Shown here piece after piece: positions 1-10,452 of a stretch of DNA of 64,000 bases. Origin of the DNA: Cercophora sp. LCS_1 (lineage: Eukaryota; Ascomycota; Sordariomycetes; Sordariales; Lasiosphaeriaceae); assembly GCA_036250225.1 (NCBI GenBank), contig JAPZLL010000001.1, forward strand, positions 558,001 to 622,000, written 5' to 3'. The notes beneath the pieces were generated by a model that saw only the letters and a program-made list of their open reading frames with translations, ran no database searches and had not been told where the DNA came from. Positions within the stretch are counted from its first letter, which is position 1, and every line of letters begins with the position of its first letter. Made by a program: the position numbers and the translations under genes.

Positions 1-1168
1 GTCAAATTTAGTGAGCAAGACCCGGGCTGTGATGACTAGGACAGCAGGGGCGCGGCCTCGTCAGCGAGCCAATCAGGACCCGCAATTTCGACTTACAGCC
101 TCGTCGCGACACTCCTACAGCTCGACAACAAAAAAAAAAATCGACAATGGATTCAAGAATGCTAACCTCGAAACAATCCCACGGGGATTACCTCTGTTTC
201 CTAGGCAGCGAGAAGAAGCTCGGCATGACCGGAAGTGTCGGCGAGAAGGTTGGCAACCTGTGCCGAGTCTCGAAGACGCGCAGCTCGAAGCTGTAAAGAC
301 CGAAGACGAAGCCACAGGGATAACCGCGGCATTTCCAAAAACGCTCGAAGCCCATAAACTGGTCGTTGCGTTAATAAGATCCCAGTTCTTTCGGCTTCCG
401 CTACGGCAACTTGGGGAAGCGTCGCTATTTTGATCGGAGGAATTCTTGCTTTGATCGATGGAATCGAAATCGCTATCGCCATCGACAGCTTGCAAGAACG
501 CAACGCATTTTAGAGGGGAGGCAAATTATAGGAATTTCCGGTAGGGCCGAGAGGATAGGAGCTAGATCATGGTGTCAAACCTCGGAACACAAAAGGACTT
601 CAAGTAAATATTTGACTGGTTCACAGCTAGTAGGTAGGCGCGGTGTTATTGTGACATCAAGTCTGGAAGTTGAGACACTTCCGCGTCCTCGAAATCTCCA
701 GGTTACACCACGGGACCAAGGCGGGAATCGAGGAAGAGGTACCTCCAGCCGTTTTATAAACATGGCTGTTGGCATTGGAATACATGAAAGCCACTCAAGG
801 ACACCCAGAGAGACGTTGCGGATATCTTGGATCGCACGCAGAGAATGGCCATTTGGGTGGCAGAGTCTGTGTAATTGTGGTAGAAAGGGGCAGGCTAGCT
901 GTGTTGATGACCGAACTTTGGTCAAGCAGTGCTCTCCCAAGCCTCAGAAGTTACTAGGATGACATGCAGGCTAATACACCGCATTGCTTACCTAGCGTCT
1001 GAAGATTGCGTATGCCTTGCCAGCCAAAACTTAACCGCCTTTCTGACCACATTGCGAAGCAAATAGCACGGACACCAAACTCGGCGTCAGAAGTCGGTCG
1101 GTCACTCCCAGAAAAGGTAACCGAACGACCAAAAACAGATCGACTGAAAACCTCCCCTCCGCCTGTTC
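1..1168. other. No supported gene; short open frames only
   Basis: No frame here can be joined into a recognisable protein. An ATG at 147 opens a 49-codon frame that ends at a TAA lying inside a GTAAAG donor-like site at 293. A different frame, 388-513, encodes a hydrophobic glycine-rich stretch (GSVAILIGGILALIDG) that ends in a stop. The two could be pieces of one small membrane protein, but none of the acceptor choices I tried keeps frame. A decayed gene is possible. Confidence 0.3.
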
Positions 1169-2400
1169 TTACTGTCCCAGCCCGCCATGGCTCTGGTCCC
1201 AGATCTCCTTCACGTCACGCTCTGCATTGCGCTCCGCCTCCAATCTAGCCTTAGCCACGATGTCTTTGAGAAGCTCCGGAAAACATTCCTCCTGATCTTC
1301 ACATGTGTGAGAGTCAACACGTCCAGAATAATCGTTGTTTGCGGGCGTATCACACCAGTCCGGTATTTTCGTCGACTCAAATCTCCGTAGTAGGTCCCCG
1401 ATTGCATGTGTGCCATATTTCACAGGCCCGCTCAAATTGGCAGCGTTTTCTGGCAATTTCAGGAGTCCACACGCCGCCTGTGTTATGGCCCCGAGCTCCA
1501 TGGTTCTACATGCGGGGTTACACCCCTTCTTGCCATCAACGAGTGCTTCCACTTGTCCACCGCAAAACCCGATGATTTGGGTGTTGATCTGCTTCTGTTG
1601 CTGGGTAATTTTGCCTATAGGTTGTCAGCCCTATGTACCTAGTCTGGAACTCTGTGCAGAGCACGGAGATATCAAGCCTGTCCACTCGGCGATCTCTGAT
1701 TTACCGATTAGCCCTGGCGGGAATGGGAGACCCTCGACCTTCACCTTCGACGGAAACGCGCCAATGGCCACGCATATAGCCCTCCGGAGTGCGTTCTCGT
1801 GACCGAAAACCAATGCAATGAACATCCAGGGGAAAACGCCCCGACCTTACCGGTTAGGGATTTCATCGGGCCGCAGGGCCTCGATCCACTTGGGGGCTAT
1901 GAAATGCATTTTTTTGGTGAAGTTTGTAGTGGTCGACAAGAATTGTAAGTTGGCACAACTGATCCCGGTTGATCTTGGCGGGAATGCTGGACCAGTAGCC
2001 GTGGATGGCCTTGAAGATGATAGTGAGAGCGCTGACGCTCCCGACTTTAACCTTTACATGCAGCACCTTCAATGTTCCGACCGTTGTCCTTGGTGATGCT
2101 TCTAGACTCTGCAAGCGCAGCCTCAAAGATAGGCGAGGCGTGCTTTCAAGTGTTTTGCGGATACCAGGAAAGTGACAGGCTCGACTGGAATCTCATTCCC
2201 GATTTCTTGCACGGCTGTGGCTGTCGTCGCTTGAACTGTTTCTGATCTCTTTACTTTGGAAGGTACTCTGGGCGGCACTTGTGACTCCTTTTCGGGGGTG
2301 GGGGGACCCGTCCTGTTCACGGGAAGTGGTAACGCGTCGCTGGGGTTTTGACTGTAAAGACAGCGTCGCCTTGAGGGTCTATGACATAACTGTATTCCAT
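1169..2400 (-). pseudogene. BTB/POZ paralogue A, decayed
   Basis: This is a degenerate copy of the intact BTB gene at 2770-4073. It opens with an ATG at 2400 followed by VIDPQGDAVFTV, matching the DPSGDV start of the other copies, then meets an in-frame TGA after about 27 codons. The next block (to 2123) carries VTFLVSAKHLKARLAYL, the block at 1863-2126 carries the IIFKAIHGYW...LVDHYKLH part of the BTB fold, the block at 1631-1825 carries MFIALVFGHEN...EGLPFPP, and 1169-1552 carries the C-terminal DGKKGCNPA region. Successive blocks lie in different frames. The intron donor (GTAAAT, phase 1) is still at the family position near 1703. Multiple stops and frameshifts make this a pseudogene unless the assembly is poor here. 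Confidence 0.75.
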
Positions 2401-2769
2401 GTTGACACCCACGCCCTCGATAGCTGTCAGAGTGTTTGGTCCGAGGAGGAGTTAAAGTTGCCGTCGGGAAGGTGATGATGTTGCAAAACTCAAAATGAAG
2501 ATACCTGATACTTTGGTTTGACCCGCTTTTGAGCTGGAGGTCCAGGAATCTTGGAGGATAGGACTATCTGGCGGAAGGGGGCCTCGCGATGAACCGAGAA
2601 ACTGACTCATTTTCTGCTGGAAGGAAGAGCCCGCTTCCCTCACTTGAAGTATTCGAGGAAGGTGGGAAGTTCCCTGACGCTCCTGCCTTCTCAACTCCCG
2701 TCCTGTCAACAGATTTCGGGTGGGGTTTGCCCAACGACCGCATTTACTCTTCAACTCTTTGCTTGTCAT
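2401..2769. other. Spacer between BTB copies A and B
   Basis: The spacer holds 369 bp with no supportable gene. It contains the upstream region of pseudogene A and the 3' flank of copy B. I see no repeat or RNA gene in it. Confidence 0.4.
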
Positions 2770-4073
2770 TCACGGAGTCTTTACATCCTTCAAGCTAATT
2801 CCCTTCACCTTTTTCCAAACTTTGTCGGCCAAAGCAACGACAAAAAGCTTGTCGTTTACATCTGTTCCCCCATTGCACTTGTGGGCAGCCGGAGGGGCAC
2901 AATGCTTCTTACTGTGTGCCGAGGAGTAGTAACTGTTGCCCACAACGTGCTCTTCCTTACAGACAGGCTGCTGCTCAAACCACACAGGCATGCAGATATC
3001 TTCCATGCGTATCAGAAAGTCATGAACCCCGAAAGGGCCTTCAGCGGTTGGGTCGCCCGTCGAATACAGAGAATTGACTCCCGGCTTCTCACGCAAGCCG
3101 ATTTCGTACATCTTTTTGGTTAAAACTCCAAGTTGGATAACACTGCAGGTTGGATTACATCCTCTCTTACCATCGACATGGTCTTGTTCGAGAGAGAAAT
3201 ATCCTTGCGCGACTTCGGAGATTATAGACTTGCGCCGATCGTTGATTACATCTGAAGAGTGAGGATAAACACTCAAGGTGAGCAAGTTCCCCGGGTGCGA
3301 AGTTCGAGGCGTCTGAGGCCTGGGATAAACTTACCTGAAACGCTCTGCGGAATAGGAAGACCCTCGATTTCCACGCCCATCCTGCTCGTCTGTAGAGCCG
3401 TCGAGGTGGTCTCTTCAAAAACATCGTTATCGTCAAAAACCCACGCGATAAACATCCAGAGCACAGCATCGCGTCCGTAAACCGTTGGAATCGGATCCGT
3501 CGACCTGAGGCGCTCTATCCACAAAGGTGCTATAAAGTCGAACGTTGCTTGCAGCTGGTAGTAGTCCACGATCAGGGCTATATTGCATAGTAGCTCGAGG
3601 TCCACGTCCCTTGGAACGCTCGGCCAGTGCCCATGAATAATATTGAAGACAACGAGCATGGCGTCTGCATTGAAGTCTTCGGAGTCGATCCTCTGCTTTC
3701 CGTCTTCTATGGAGGACTCCTTCCACGGCCCTGTAAGGGCGGCCTTGAGCATTGGGGAGGCGAGCATCAAGTGCCTCGAAGAGACCAAGAAGGTGACCGG
3801 GTTGGATTGGGTCTCGCTGCTGGCGTCATCTTCTTTCCCGGATGCTAGGTGAGATACCCCGTTTCCCTCGTCGGGAGAACCGTTGTTGTTGACATCATCC
3901 GTGTCCTTGGCGATGGCGAAAATAGATACTGAAAGGGTGTCTTTTGGCCTGTTGAGTGTGAATATCACGTCTCCAGAAGGGTCTATCGCATGGCTGCATG
4001 TCGCGTCTGTGAAAGAGTTCGTGGCATGGTCGTCTGTTATGGTAATCCTTTTTGCGCGCATCTTGGGTAGCAT
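2770..4073 (-). CDS. BTB/POZ domain protein, intact copy B
   Basis: Two exons, complement(2770..3251, 3335..4073), with an 83-bp intron (GTAAGT donor, TTCAG acceptor, phase 1), give about 406 aa. The start is ATG 4073; ATG 4061 is equally possible, and an upstream in-frame extension to 4178 has no ATG. The N-terminal half is the fungal BTB fold: IDPSGDVIFTL, then FLVSSRHLMLASPMLKAAL, then a helix-rich part with IIHGHWPSVPRDVDLELL. The C-terminal half has a conserved Cys/His-bearing segment (KRGCNPT, then HCAPP) shared by the two broken neighbours. BTB domains mediate dimerisation or cullin-3 recruitment; partners of this fungal family are not defined and I assign none. It is the only one of three tandem paralogues without lesions. 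Confidence 0.8.
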
Positions 4074-4111
4074 ACTGAAGAACGGTGGATATGTCTTGGC
4101 GAAAAGTTTTG

Positions 4112-4126
4112 TATATATATATCTAT
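4112..4126 (-). promoter_or_regulatory. TATA-like element upstream of BTB copy B
   Basis: An alternating TATATATAT stretch lies about 40-50 bp upstream of the proposed start at 4073. Its position fits a core promoter for the minus-strand gene. It also argues that the open frame extending to 4178 is 5' flank, not coding. Based only on composition and position. Confidence 0.35.
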
Positions 4127-4919
4127 AGTAAGGAAGCCAGAATGTGTGGCCAGCGAAAAGGGTTCTTTTAGAACGCAAAGATCCTGCGTCAACCTGATGT
4201 CATTGGTGATTTTGACCCGAATCCGGTGCCGGAAGAGAAAGCCGCCATCGGCCCCACGCTGCGCAATCGAGGTTCCGGCGCGCAACCGAACGCCGAAACT
4301 CTACAAGAGTGCCGCGAGGCTCTCGGCCTACAACAAAGGTTTCGCGGGCAACAAGAAAATTTATTTTGTGTAGACCAGACCAGGTGATGGTTGAAGTTGG
4401 GACTGGGAACTGGTAGGTGGTCAACAAATTGCAACACCTTCAATTGCTTGGTATGTTCAGTCTCGCTGACAAAAATGAGGAGGCGTTCGAGTTGGCAGGT
4501 TGTTGTTGCCGTGGACGATGTCATGGCAGACGGGAAATGAGATCCGATTTGACCCCCTCTTGGTTAGCGCTAAGAAAGAGCCGGGTCCGGTCTGGTAACA
4601 TAAAACAGCGAGAAGATATCAATGGACATAGTTAAGCGCATTATTTGTATTTTTCTCAGTTTATCTACCTACCTAGATATCCACCTAGATTTAGATTTTA
4701 ACAACTGATGCCCAAAATTTCCCTCCTTGACGGAAGCCTGGGGAATGTGATCACAAGACCCTTTGGTCATGTTGATAGAGCCCCTATCTCTGTAGAGATC
4801 TGAAGACCTTTCGGGTCCATACCGACCTGCTCCTAAATCAAGCCGCAAAATCACTTGATCTGAAGATCGAATGCTCTAAAAGTCCAACTCCAGGCCGATT
4901 ATCTTCGGGGAAACCACCT
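4127..4919. other. Spacer, no gene seen
   Basis: About 0.8 kb of unique-looking sequence lies between BTB copies B and C. Open frames on both strands are short and show no family resemblance. No RNA gene or repeat was recognised. Confidence 0.4.
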
Positions 4920-6271
4920 CTACCGGATCCTTGAGCGATACAGGCAGGGTGTCATATCGTTCCGAACACTCATGAGGTGGAGTTGCCGCCAAGACCTCCT
5001 GAGAATGTCAATAAACGAGCTGGCCCAGCACGATCGCGTCTGGATATTCTCGGGGTTGATTTGGTGAAGTCTCATTCCTTCTCTAGATACAAACTGGTCA
5101 AGCATCCGCTCTTCGGTCCCAGTACCGGTTGTTGGTGCCATCCGAACGTTGGCGATGACTTCCTGGATGAAATAAGGGAGAGTGGAACGTTCGTCCGGCC
5201 ACGTGTGGGAAGGTGGTGGCTTGCAGTGTTCATTGTGGTAGGAATAGTAATTGTGCTGGATGCTGCATTTTCGTTCCTTCTCGTGCCAGACTGGTGGTTT
5301 GATGTCTCTCAGGCACCCCAGGATCTTGGAGGCTGGATTTGCTGATGGCAGCCATGTCAATCGCACCAGATGCTTGCCGTAGACTTAGATTGTATATGGC
5401 CCGCGCCGATGTCCCCAGATGAATTGCGATGCGGGTAGGATCGCATCCCACGGCGCCAGATGCGTAACGGCGCTCTTGAGCGGGGAGGGCCTCTGCCCCT
5501 TGGCTTATGGTGGATTCTCTCGGCTCATTGATTTGGTCTGTTTCCAGTTAGCTCCATCGTGCAAAGTAGAATTCCGATGCACACCGACAACCCTAGACGG
5601 GATTTGGAAGTCTTCCCACCTTCACCTCCGACCGGCATGTCCTGAGGGCTGTGAAGGTAGTCTCCCGAAATATGCCTGCGTCCTTGAAGACCCATCCAAT
5701 GCACATCCAGGAAATGAGTTCCTCTCCATAACTTTCAGGAAGGTAGTATTCTTCCGCGTTCTCGTCCACTTCCTCTGGGTGCCTGAGGGTCTTGATCCAC
5801 ATTGGAGTTATGATTTCAAGTGCCGACTGTACTTGGTAATAATTAATAATAATGGCAATTTTGCAAAGCTGGATCAAATCGACAGCACGGGGAACTTTCG
5901 GCCAGAGGCCATGAATAGCATTCATAACAATGACCAAGCTGTCGACATCCCAGTCCTCAGCATCGATCTTGTACAGCCTGTCGGCATCGCCATCGGATGC
6001 TTCAACCCATGGCCCCGTAAGTGCAGCCTTGAGCATGGGTAGAGCGAGGATGAGATGGCGCGAAGAGAGAAGAAAAGTGGTCTCTTCGTTGGGAGAATCC
6101 TCTTGTGCCGTTGGAGCTCCGCGTGATACGCGCGCCCGTTTTCTGCTCCGCTCTCGGTCCCCCCCCGCGGGTGTGCGCATTTGCGATGGTCAATATCTCG
6201 ATGGGGTTGTTTGGGTTTTTGAGTGTAAGGACGACATCTCCCGACGGATCGATGATGTGGTCGTAGGCCAT
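4920..6271 (-). pseudogene. BTB/POZ paralogue C, decayed or mis-assembled
   Basis: The start is ATG 6271 with DHIIDPSGDVVLTL, the family opening. The frame is then lost at a run of eight C/G bases (6159-6166): removing one base would continue into the frame that carries the BTB core FLLSSRHLILALPMLKAAL (to 5593). That frame ends at a TAG exactly where copy B has its intron donor; alignment needs one extra base here. The second exon resumes near 5538 after a CAG acceptor (VGCDPTRIAIHLG), then shifts frame again before the KPPVW...HCKPP segment. The homology fades near 5120, and the last open frame ends at 4920. Three independent lesions favour a pseudogene; the G8 lesion alone could be a sequencing error. 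Confidence 0.7.
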
Positions 6272-6818
6272 GGCGGAGATTGAAGAAGCTGTCGGGACTG
6301 CTGCAACGGACACTCCAGAATATAACTCGGCTCTAAGAGATCAACGCCGTAACGGAACGGTAGTATTTGAGTAAATTGTAAAGTGCCGCAGTGAGCTATA
6401 CCAAGGCTTGCTTGTTATCAATGTTTCCTGATGACGTTGAATCGCAGTTTGGTTTGACGCGCCAAAGCACCGTGAGGAGGCCGAGAAGTCGCCCATCCCC
6501 TCACGAAAAAGGGAAAGAAAATCCGTTTACCGTAAAGCTGCGGTAGCAAACACCCACCGGCTGCAGTTTGTCGCCCATCACATGCAAGAAATGCAGGGAA
6601 CTTTGACCACTGCAGCCTCATACGTTCTGGGTCTTCGCGGCCGCAATGGCAACCTTCTTGTTGGACGCCTCGATCCAGCCGAACAAGGCAACTCCCGTCC
6701 ACATCGGATCCACCGCACCCTCTTCCTCTGTGGGGATGGGAATGGGGGCATTCACAACACACGAGTCGTACTTGAGAGCTCTTACCGACACCTGTCTCCA
6801 TCAATTGGTCATACAATA
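6272..6818. other. Spacer upstream of tRNA-Gln
   Basis: The spacer is 547 bp. Overlapping open frames of 80-130 codons exist on both strands but have low-complexity Arg/Gly composition and no recognisable domain, so I do not call them genes. Confidence 0.35.
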
Positions 6819-6890
6819 GGTTTTATAGTGTAGCGGTTATCACTCCGGATTCTGATTCCGGCAACCCCGGTTCGAGTCCGGGTAAGACCT
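6819..6890 (+). tRNA. tRNA-Gln (anticodon CTG)
   Basis: The sequence folds into a full cloverleaf. The acceptor stem GGTTTTA pairs with TAAGACC (one T-G wobble), the D arm contains AGTGTAGCGGTTATCAC, and the anticodon stem CCGGA/TCCGG encloses the loop TTCTGAT with anticodon CTG at 6852-6854. The T arm is CCCGG TTCGAGT CCGGG. It has no intron and no encoded CCA, as normal for a eukaryotic tRNA gene. It reads CAG codons. Confidence 0.95.
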
Positions 6891-7533
6891 TCTCCTTTCT
6901 TTTTGGCCTCCTTCTTCATTGCGGTGGTACCGGACCGTAGGGTTCTTCTCTTTTTGGCTGTGTGAGGACGTCAATTCAAGCCGCGTGGTGGGAGTTTCTG
7001 TCGCTTGGGGGCGTTGGTTGGTGTGCGACGAGAGGGAGCACGGTGGAATCATGCACAAACGGGACGCCAACTTTCAGACTTCAATGCATACAGTCCTTGA
7101 AGTACGCTATAATGGGTTACCTGGTCGCTTTACCACATATATGATATTCAACGCTTTTTTGTTCCCGTCATTTCTGCCTCCAAGTGCATTCGTCGATAGA
7201 GATCCGTAACAGCGCGAGGCCAGAAATTCGCAAGACGCACGGGGGCTGGCAAATGTCAGTTTAACTACCAGGAGAGGGACGAGTAGTCTTACGGAACAGA
7301 GAGCGACAATACTGTCGATGAATGCCCTGATGATGAGGCCAGTGTTTGCCTCGGCGACGTCACTTGGCGTAGCTACCCTCTCCTCCTGGGAGTGTTTTCT
7401 CCAGGCTGGCTACGGTTTCAGCGGCCTTGTAATCGTACTGGAGCCCAGCTTTTGGTTCAGGTTGTTCTCCAACACTGTCGAGCGGTAGGGGGGTTGGCCT
7501 GTCACTAGCCTGGCTCTTGTTCCTCTTACCATC
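6891..7533. other. Spacer, 3' flanks
   Basis: The spacer is 643 bp between the tRNA-Gln and the 3' end of CTK3. No gene, repeat or RNA structure was recognised. A T-rich stretch directly after the tRNA (6891-6903) could serve as the RNA polymerase III terminator region. Confidence 0.4.
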
Positions 7534-8412
7534 CTACTTGCTTGAGGACTGCTGCCCATTAGGCCCCACCTTGTGCGAACAGATCCTCTGCTGCGATTGC
7601 CTCCATTCCTCCTCCTCCTCTTCAATGATGCGTAGGTCGTCGTCTCCGAAGTCGCTGATCTCTTCGAGTAGTTTGTCTAGCTCCGAGTAATCGCCCGTCG
7701 GGATAGCCCATATGTTTTCACGCAGTCGCTTATGACGCTCGCGATCCTCTTCTATGCGTTGTTCCACTACTTTTCGGTCTGGCCGAGCCGCTCCTTGACC
7801 TTTTTTGGGAAGACATTGGGACGGTGCCATATTCGGGTCGTCGTTAGAGTCCGGCGGCAACGTCGATTCAATGTGTGTGGTTTGTCGGTCTTTGAGAACC
7901 TCCAGGATCTGTTTCGCGATTTCGGATTCGAGGTGCTTTTTGACTTGCATAGATTCGACGACCTGTTGGCTCTTGTCAGAAAGCGTATTAAGGTAAGGGG
8001 TGGAAGAGCGCTGTACCAATCTCGCCGGTAGAATGTTGGCAGCGCCAGAGCCATCCTCGGGTGCCACGGCGTCGACGATGCGGATGATGTCGCGTTGAAT
8101 CATGCGGATGTAGTCTGCATGGCCGTCCTTTCTGGCCATGTCACACAATTGCTCCAGGAAGAACATGATCTTCGCCCGCTTGTTCAAGTCGCTCTGCGGA
8201 GGTCGAGTCAGACATGCCGAGAAGAGAAAGACAATTGAGGGCTGCCATACCAAATCCGACTCTAGCTGCTCTAGAATACATGAATGCAGGTCTTCAGCTA
8301 CCTCGCGATGCTTGAGGGCGAACTGGGCGGCCTTCTGCGCCGACGTTACGGATGCGTTAAGACCGCGAAGTTGGGTCGTGAACCGCATTCTGATCTCGAA
8401 GGGATCCGCCAT
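7534..8412 (-). CDS. CTK3: CTD kinase subunit gamma (Ctk3-like)
   Basis: Three exons, complement(7534..7962, 8017..8193, 8251..8412), give about 255 aa from ATG 8412. The protein matches the Ctk3 family: an N-terminal CID-like helical domain (MADPFEIRMRFTTQL, DLHSCILEQLE, RDIIRIVDAVAPEDGSGAAN) and the conserved C-terminal segment QRIEEDRERHKRLRENIWA. In yeast, Ctk1-Ctk2-Ctk3 (CTDK-I) phosphorylates Ser2 of the RNA polymerase II CTD in the nucleus and promotes elongation. Both introns (57 and 54 nt) are multiples of three without stops, so the unspliced frame reads through; I removed them because GTATGG...CGCAG and GTACAG...AACAG interrupt conserved helices. The exact end of the second donor is less certain. 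The last about 25 residues are not conserved. Confidence 0.88.
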   Translation of the reverse strand: MADPFEIRMRFTTQLRGLNASVTSAQKAAQFALKHREVAEDLHSCILEQLESDLVWQPSIVFLFSACLTRPPQSDLNKRAKIMFFLEQLCDMARKDGHADYIRMIQRDIIRIVDAVAPEDGSGAANILPARLVQRSSTPYLNTLSDKSQQVVESMQVKKHLESEIAKQILEVLKDRQTTHIESTLPPDSNDDPNMAPSQCLPKKGQGAARPDRKVVEQRIEEDRERHKRLRENIWAIPTGDYSELDKLLEEISDFGDDDLRIIEEEEEEWRQSQQRICSHKVGPNGQQSSSK

Positions 8413-9082
8413 CGTGACAGACTGCCTTGATGAAATGTGAAGCGGAGCGGGTTGATTTCGAGAGGAAGTAGTAGTGGAGCGCAGATATTTATTCGGCTAT
8501 CCTGAAGTGCCTGCCGGCAATGTATTCTGTTGATAAGTTTGTGGTCTTTGGCAAGGAGTCAAGATTCAAACTTCGAAGCTTGTGAAGCTCGACCGTTGAT
8601 CGAGGCACCTGGACCCCGGTAAAACCAGAGCCTTGGCAGCCGCCCTGACGTCGGCGCTAGTGTGCGCTAGGCGGTAATAGGAAGGCGGTCAAGCGATCCG
8701 ATAGCGGGCGAATGGTGGGGTGGACGATAATTTTGAACGGAGTCAACTTGGCGGGGTACAACTTCCTGCCCTTGCATGCGTACCTGGATAAGGTACTGGG
8801 GAGAAAGATTATGTATCGATGTTGGTAATGCATAATTATAAGATAGCAGAAGAAGATAATATACAAAGGTCGACGCTGAGCGCAGCAACTTACGAGCTGT
8901 GAACCGGTTGTCGATCCGTTTTCGCTTTGCTTGCGACTCATATCCTCGAAGAGATTCTGCCGTTCCGGCAACTCAACTTTGCCCCTTCCTATTCACACCC
9001 ACCCACTCTCCTCTCCTTTACAAACAACACATACCTAGTGTACACACCCAAGCCTATAGTCGATACCCAAACGACCACCACA
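8413..9082. other. Divergent promoter region CTK3 / P5C reductase
   Basis: The region is 670 bp between two divergently transcribed genes. The last about 100 bp before 9083 are C-rich and pyrimidine-rich (repeated CCCACC/CTCCTC), typical of a fungal 5' leader. No separate gene was seen. Confidence 0.45.
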
Positions 9083-10127
9083 ATGTCTACAACCTCCCTC
9101 TCCTCCCTCACAGCCAATGGCTCCGAGCTGACCATGACCGTCCTCGGATGTGGTTCGTCCCTTCCTTCCTCCCCTCCACCCCCTCTCGACTAACCACTCC
9201 CAAGGGACAATGGGGATCGCAATCCTTTCCGGCATCCTCTCCTCCCTCCACGACCTCCAGACCCAACCCCCAACACCCTCCCCCTCCGGCACCTCCACGC
9301 CTGCCGAAGAGCTCCCAACCCGTCTCCCCACCAAATTCATCGCCTGCGTGCGCCGTCCCGAATCTGCCAAAAAGCTCAAAGCCGCATTCGCGCCGTACAG
9401 CACCTCCTCGGTAACCATCACTACAAACGACAATGTGTCCGCCGCCCGCAAGGCCGACATCGTGCTGCTGGCCTGCAAGCCGTATATGTTCACAGACATC
9501 CTCTCGGCGCCCGGGATGGCGGCCGCGCTGCAGGGCAAGCTGCTCATCTCCATCCTGGCGGGCGTCAACGTGCCGCAAATCGCCGAGGTTCTCGGCGGCG
9601 CCGACACGACGACGACTATTGTGCGCGCCATGCCCAACACGGCGTCGCTCATCCGCGAGAGCATGACGGTGATCGGGACGTCGGAGCCGCCCCTGCCGGC
9701 TGCGACGGCGGGGTTGGTGACGTGGATTTTTAAGAGGATTGGCGAGGTGGTGTATCTCCCGCCTAACACGATGGATGCGTGCACGGCGCTGTGCGGGTCT
9801 GGACCGGCGTTTTTCGCGCTGATGTTGGAGGCTGCGATTGATGGTGCCGTGGCGATGGGCTTGCCAAGGGCTGAGGCCCAGAGGATGGCGGCTCAGACGA
9901 TGAAGGGCGCTGCGGGGTTAGTGTTGAATGGGGATCACCCGGCGTTGTTGAGGGATAAGGTGAGCACCCCTGGTGGGTGTACGATTGGCGGGTTGTTGGT
10001 TCTTGAGGAAGGACGGGTCAGGGGAACTGTTGCGCGGGCTGTGAGAGAGGCAACGGTTGTGGCGAGCCAGCTTGGGAAGGGAGTTCAGGGAGTCAATGGG
10101 ACGAGGTTCGGGGGTCAGTTGCAGTGA
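9083..10127 (+). CDS. Pyrroline-5-carboxylate reductase
   Basis: Two exons, 9083..9152 and 9205..10127, joined over a 52-bp intron (phase 1), give about 330 aa. The intron splits the Rossmann nucleotide-binding turn (VLGCG | TMGIAILSG), which fixes both splice sites. Further family signatures are AMPNTAS, the CGSGPAFF motif and the P5CR signature DKVSTPGGCTIGGL near the C-terminus. The enzyme reduces 1-pyrroline-5-carboxylate to proline with NAD(P)H, the last step of proline synthesis (yeast Pro3). The insert between the first beta-alpha unit and the next strand is Pro/Ser/Thr-rich and longer than in bacterial enzymes. Many fungi have more than one P5CR, so which paralogue this is cannot be told. 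Confidence 0.92.
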
Positions 10128-10452
10128 ATGGCGGAGTTGGTTTGAACGAGTTGATGATGCAAAGTGTTGAAGATATCAGGGTGGCAGGCGAATCTTAGAT
10201 CGGATGAATCCAGGGACTGGTAGAGCTAGAGAAAATCGTGGCTTCATTCAGACCGCAGCTTTATGTGCTCAGCTATCTGCCATGTATCATGCCCGAAATA
10301 GCGTTGCCTTACAACGCCGTGAAACTACACATGCCCAATATCACAATGACCCATGCTTCCTGCTGCCACTCCGAAAACATAAAATACACAAAGGAGTATT
10401 CCGTAACCCCCCTTTTCCTCTTCCCCGACTTTAGTTTAAACAGCGTTGGGGA
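10128..10452. other. Convergent 3' region
   Basis: The region is 325 bp between the stop codons of P5C reductase (plus) and HAT1 (minus). It presumably holds both 3' UTRs. No gene was seen. Confidence 0.5.

Noticed and set aside
4074..4178. N-terminal extension of BTB copy B
   Set aside because: The extension has no ATG, covers a TATA-like element, and is absent from the paralogues.
6418..6833. Overlapping frames on both strands left of tRNA-Gln
   Set aside because: The composition is atypical, neither shows a domain, and the plus-strand one runs into the tRNA.
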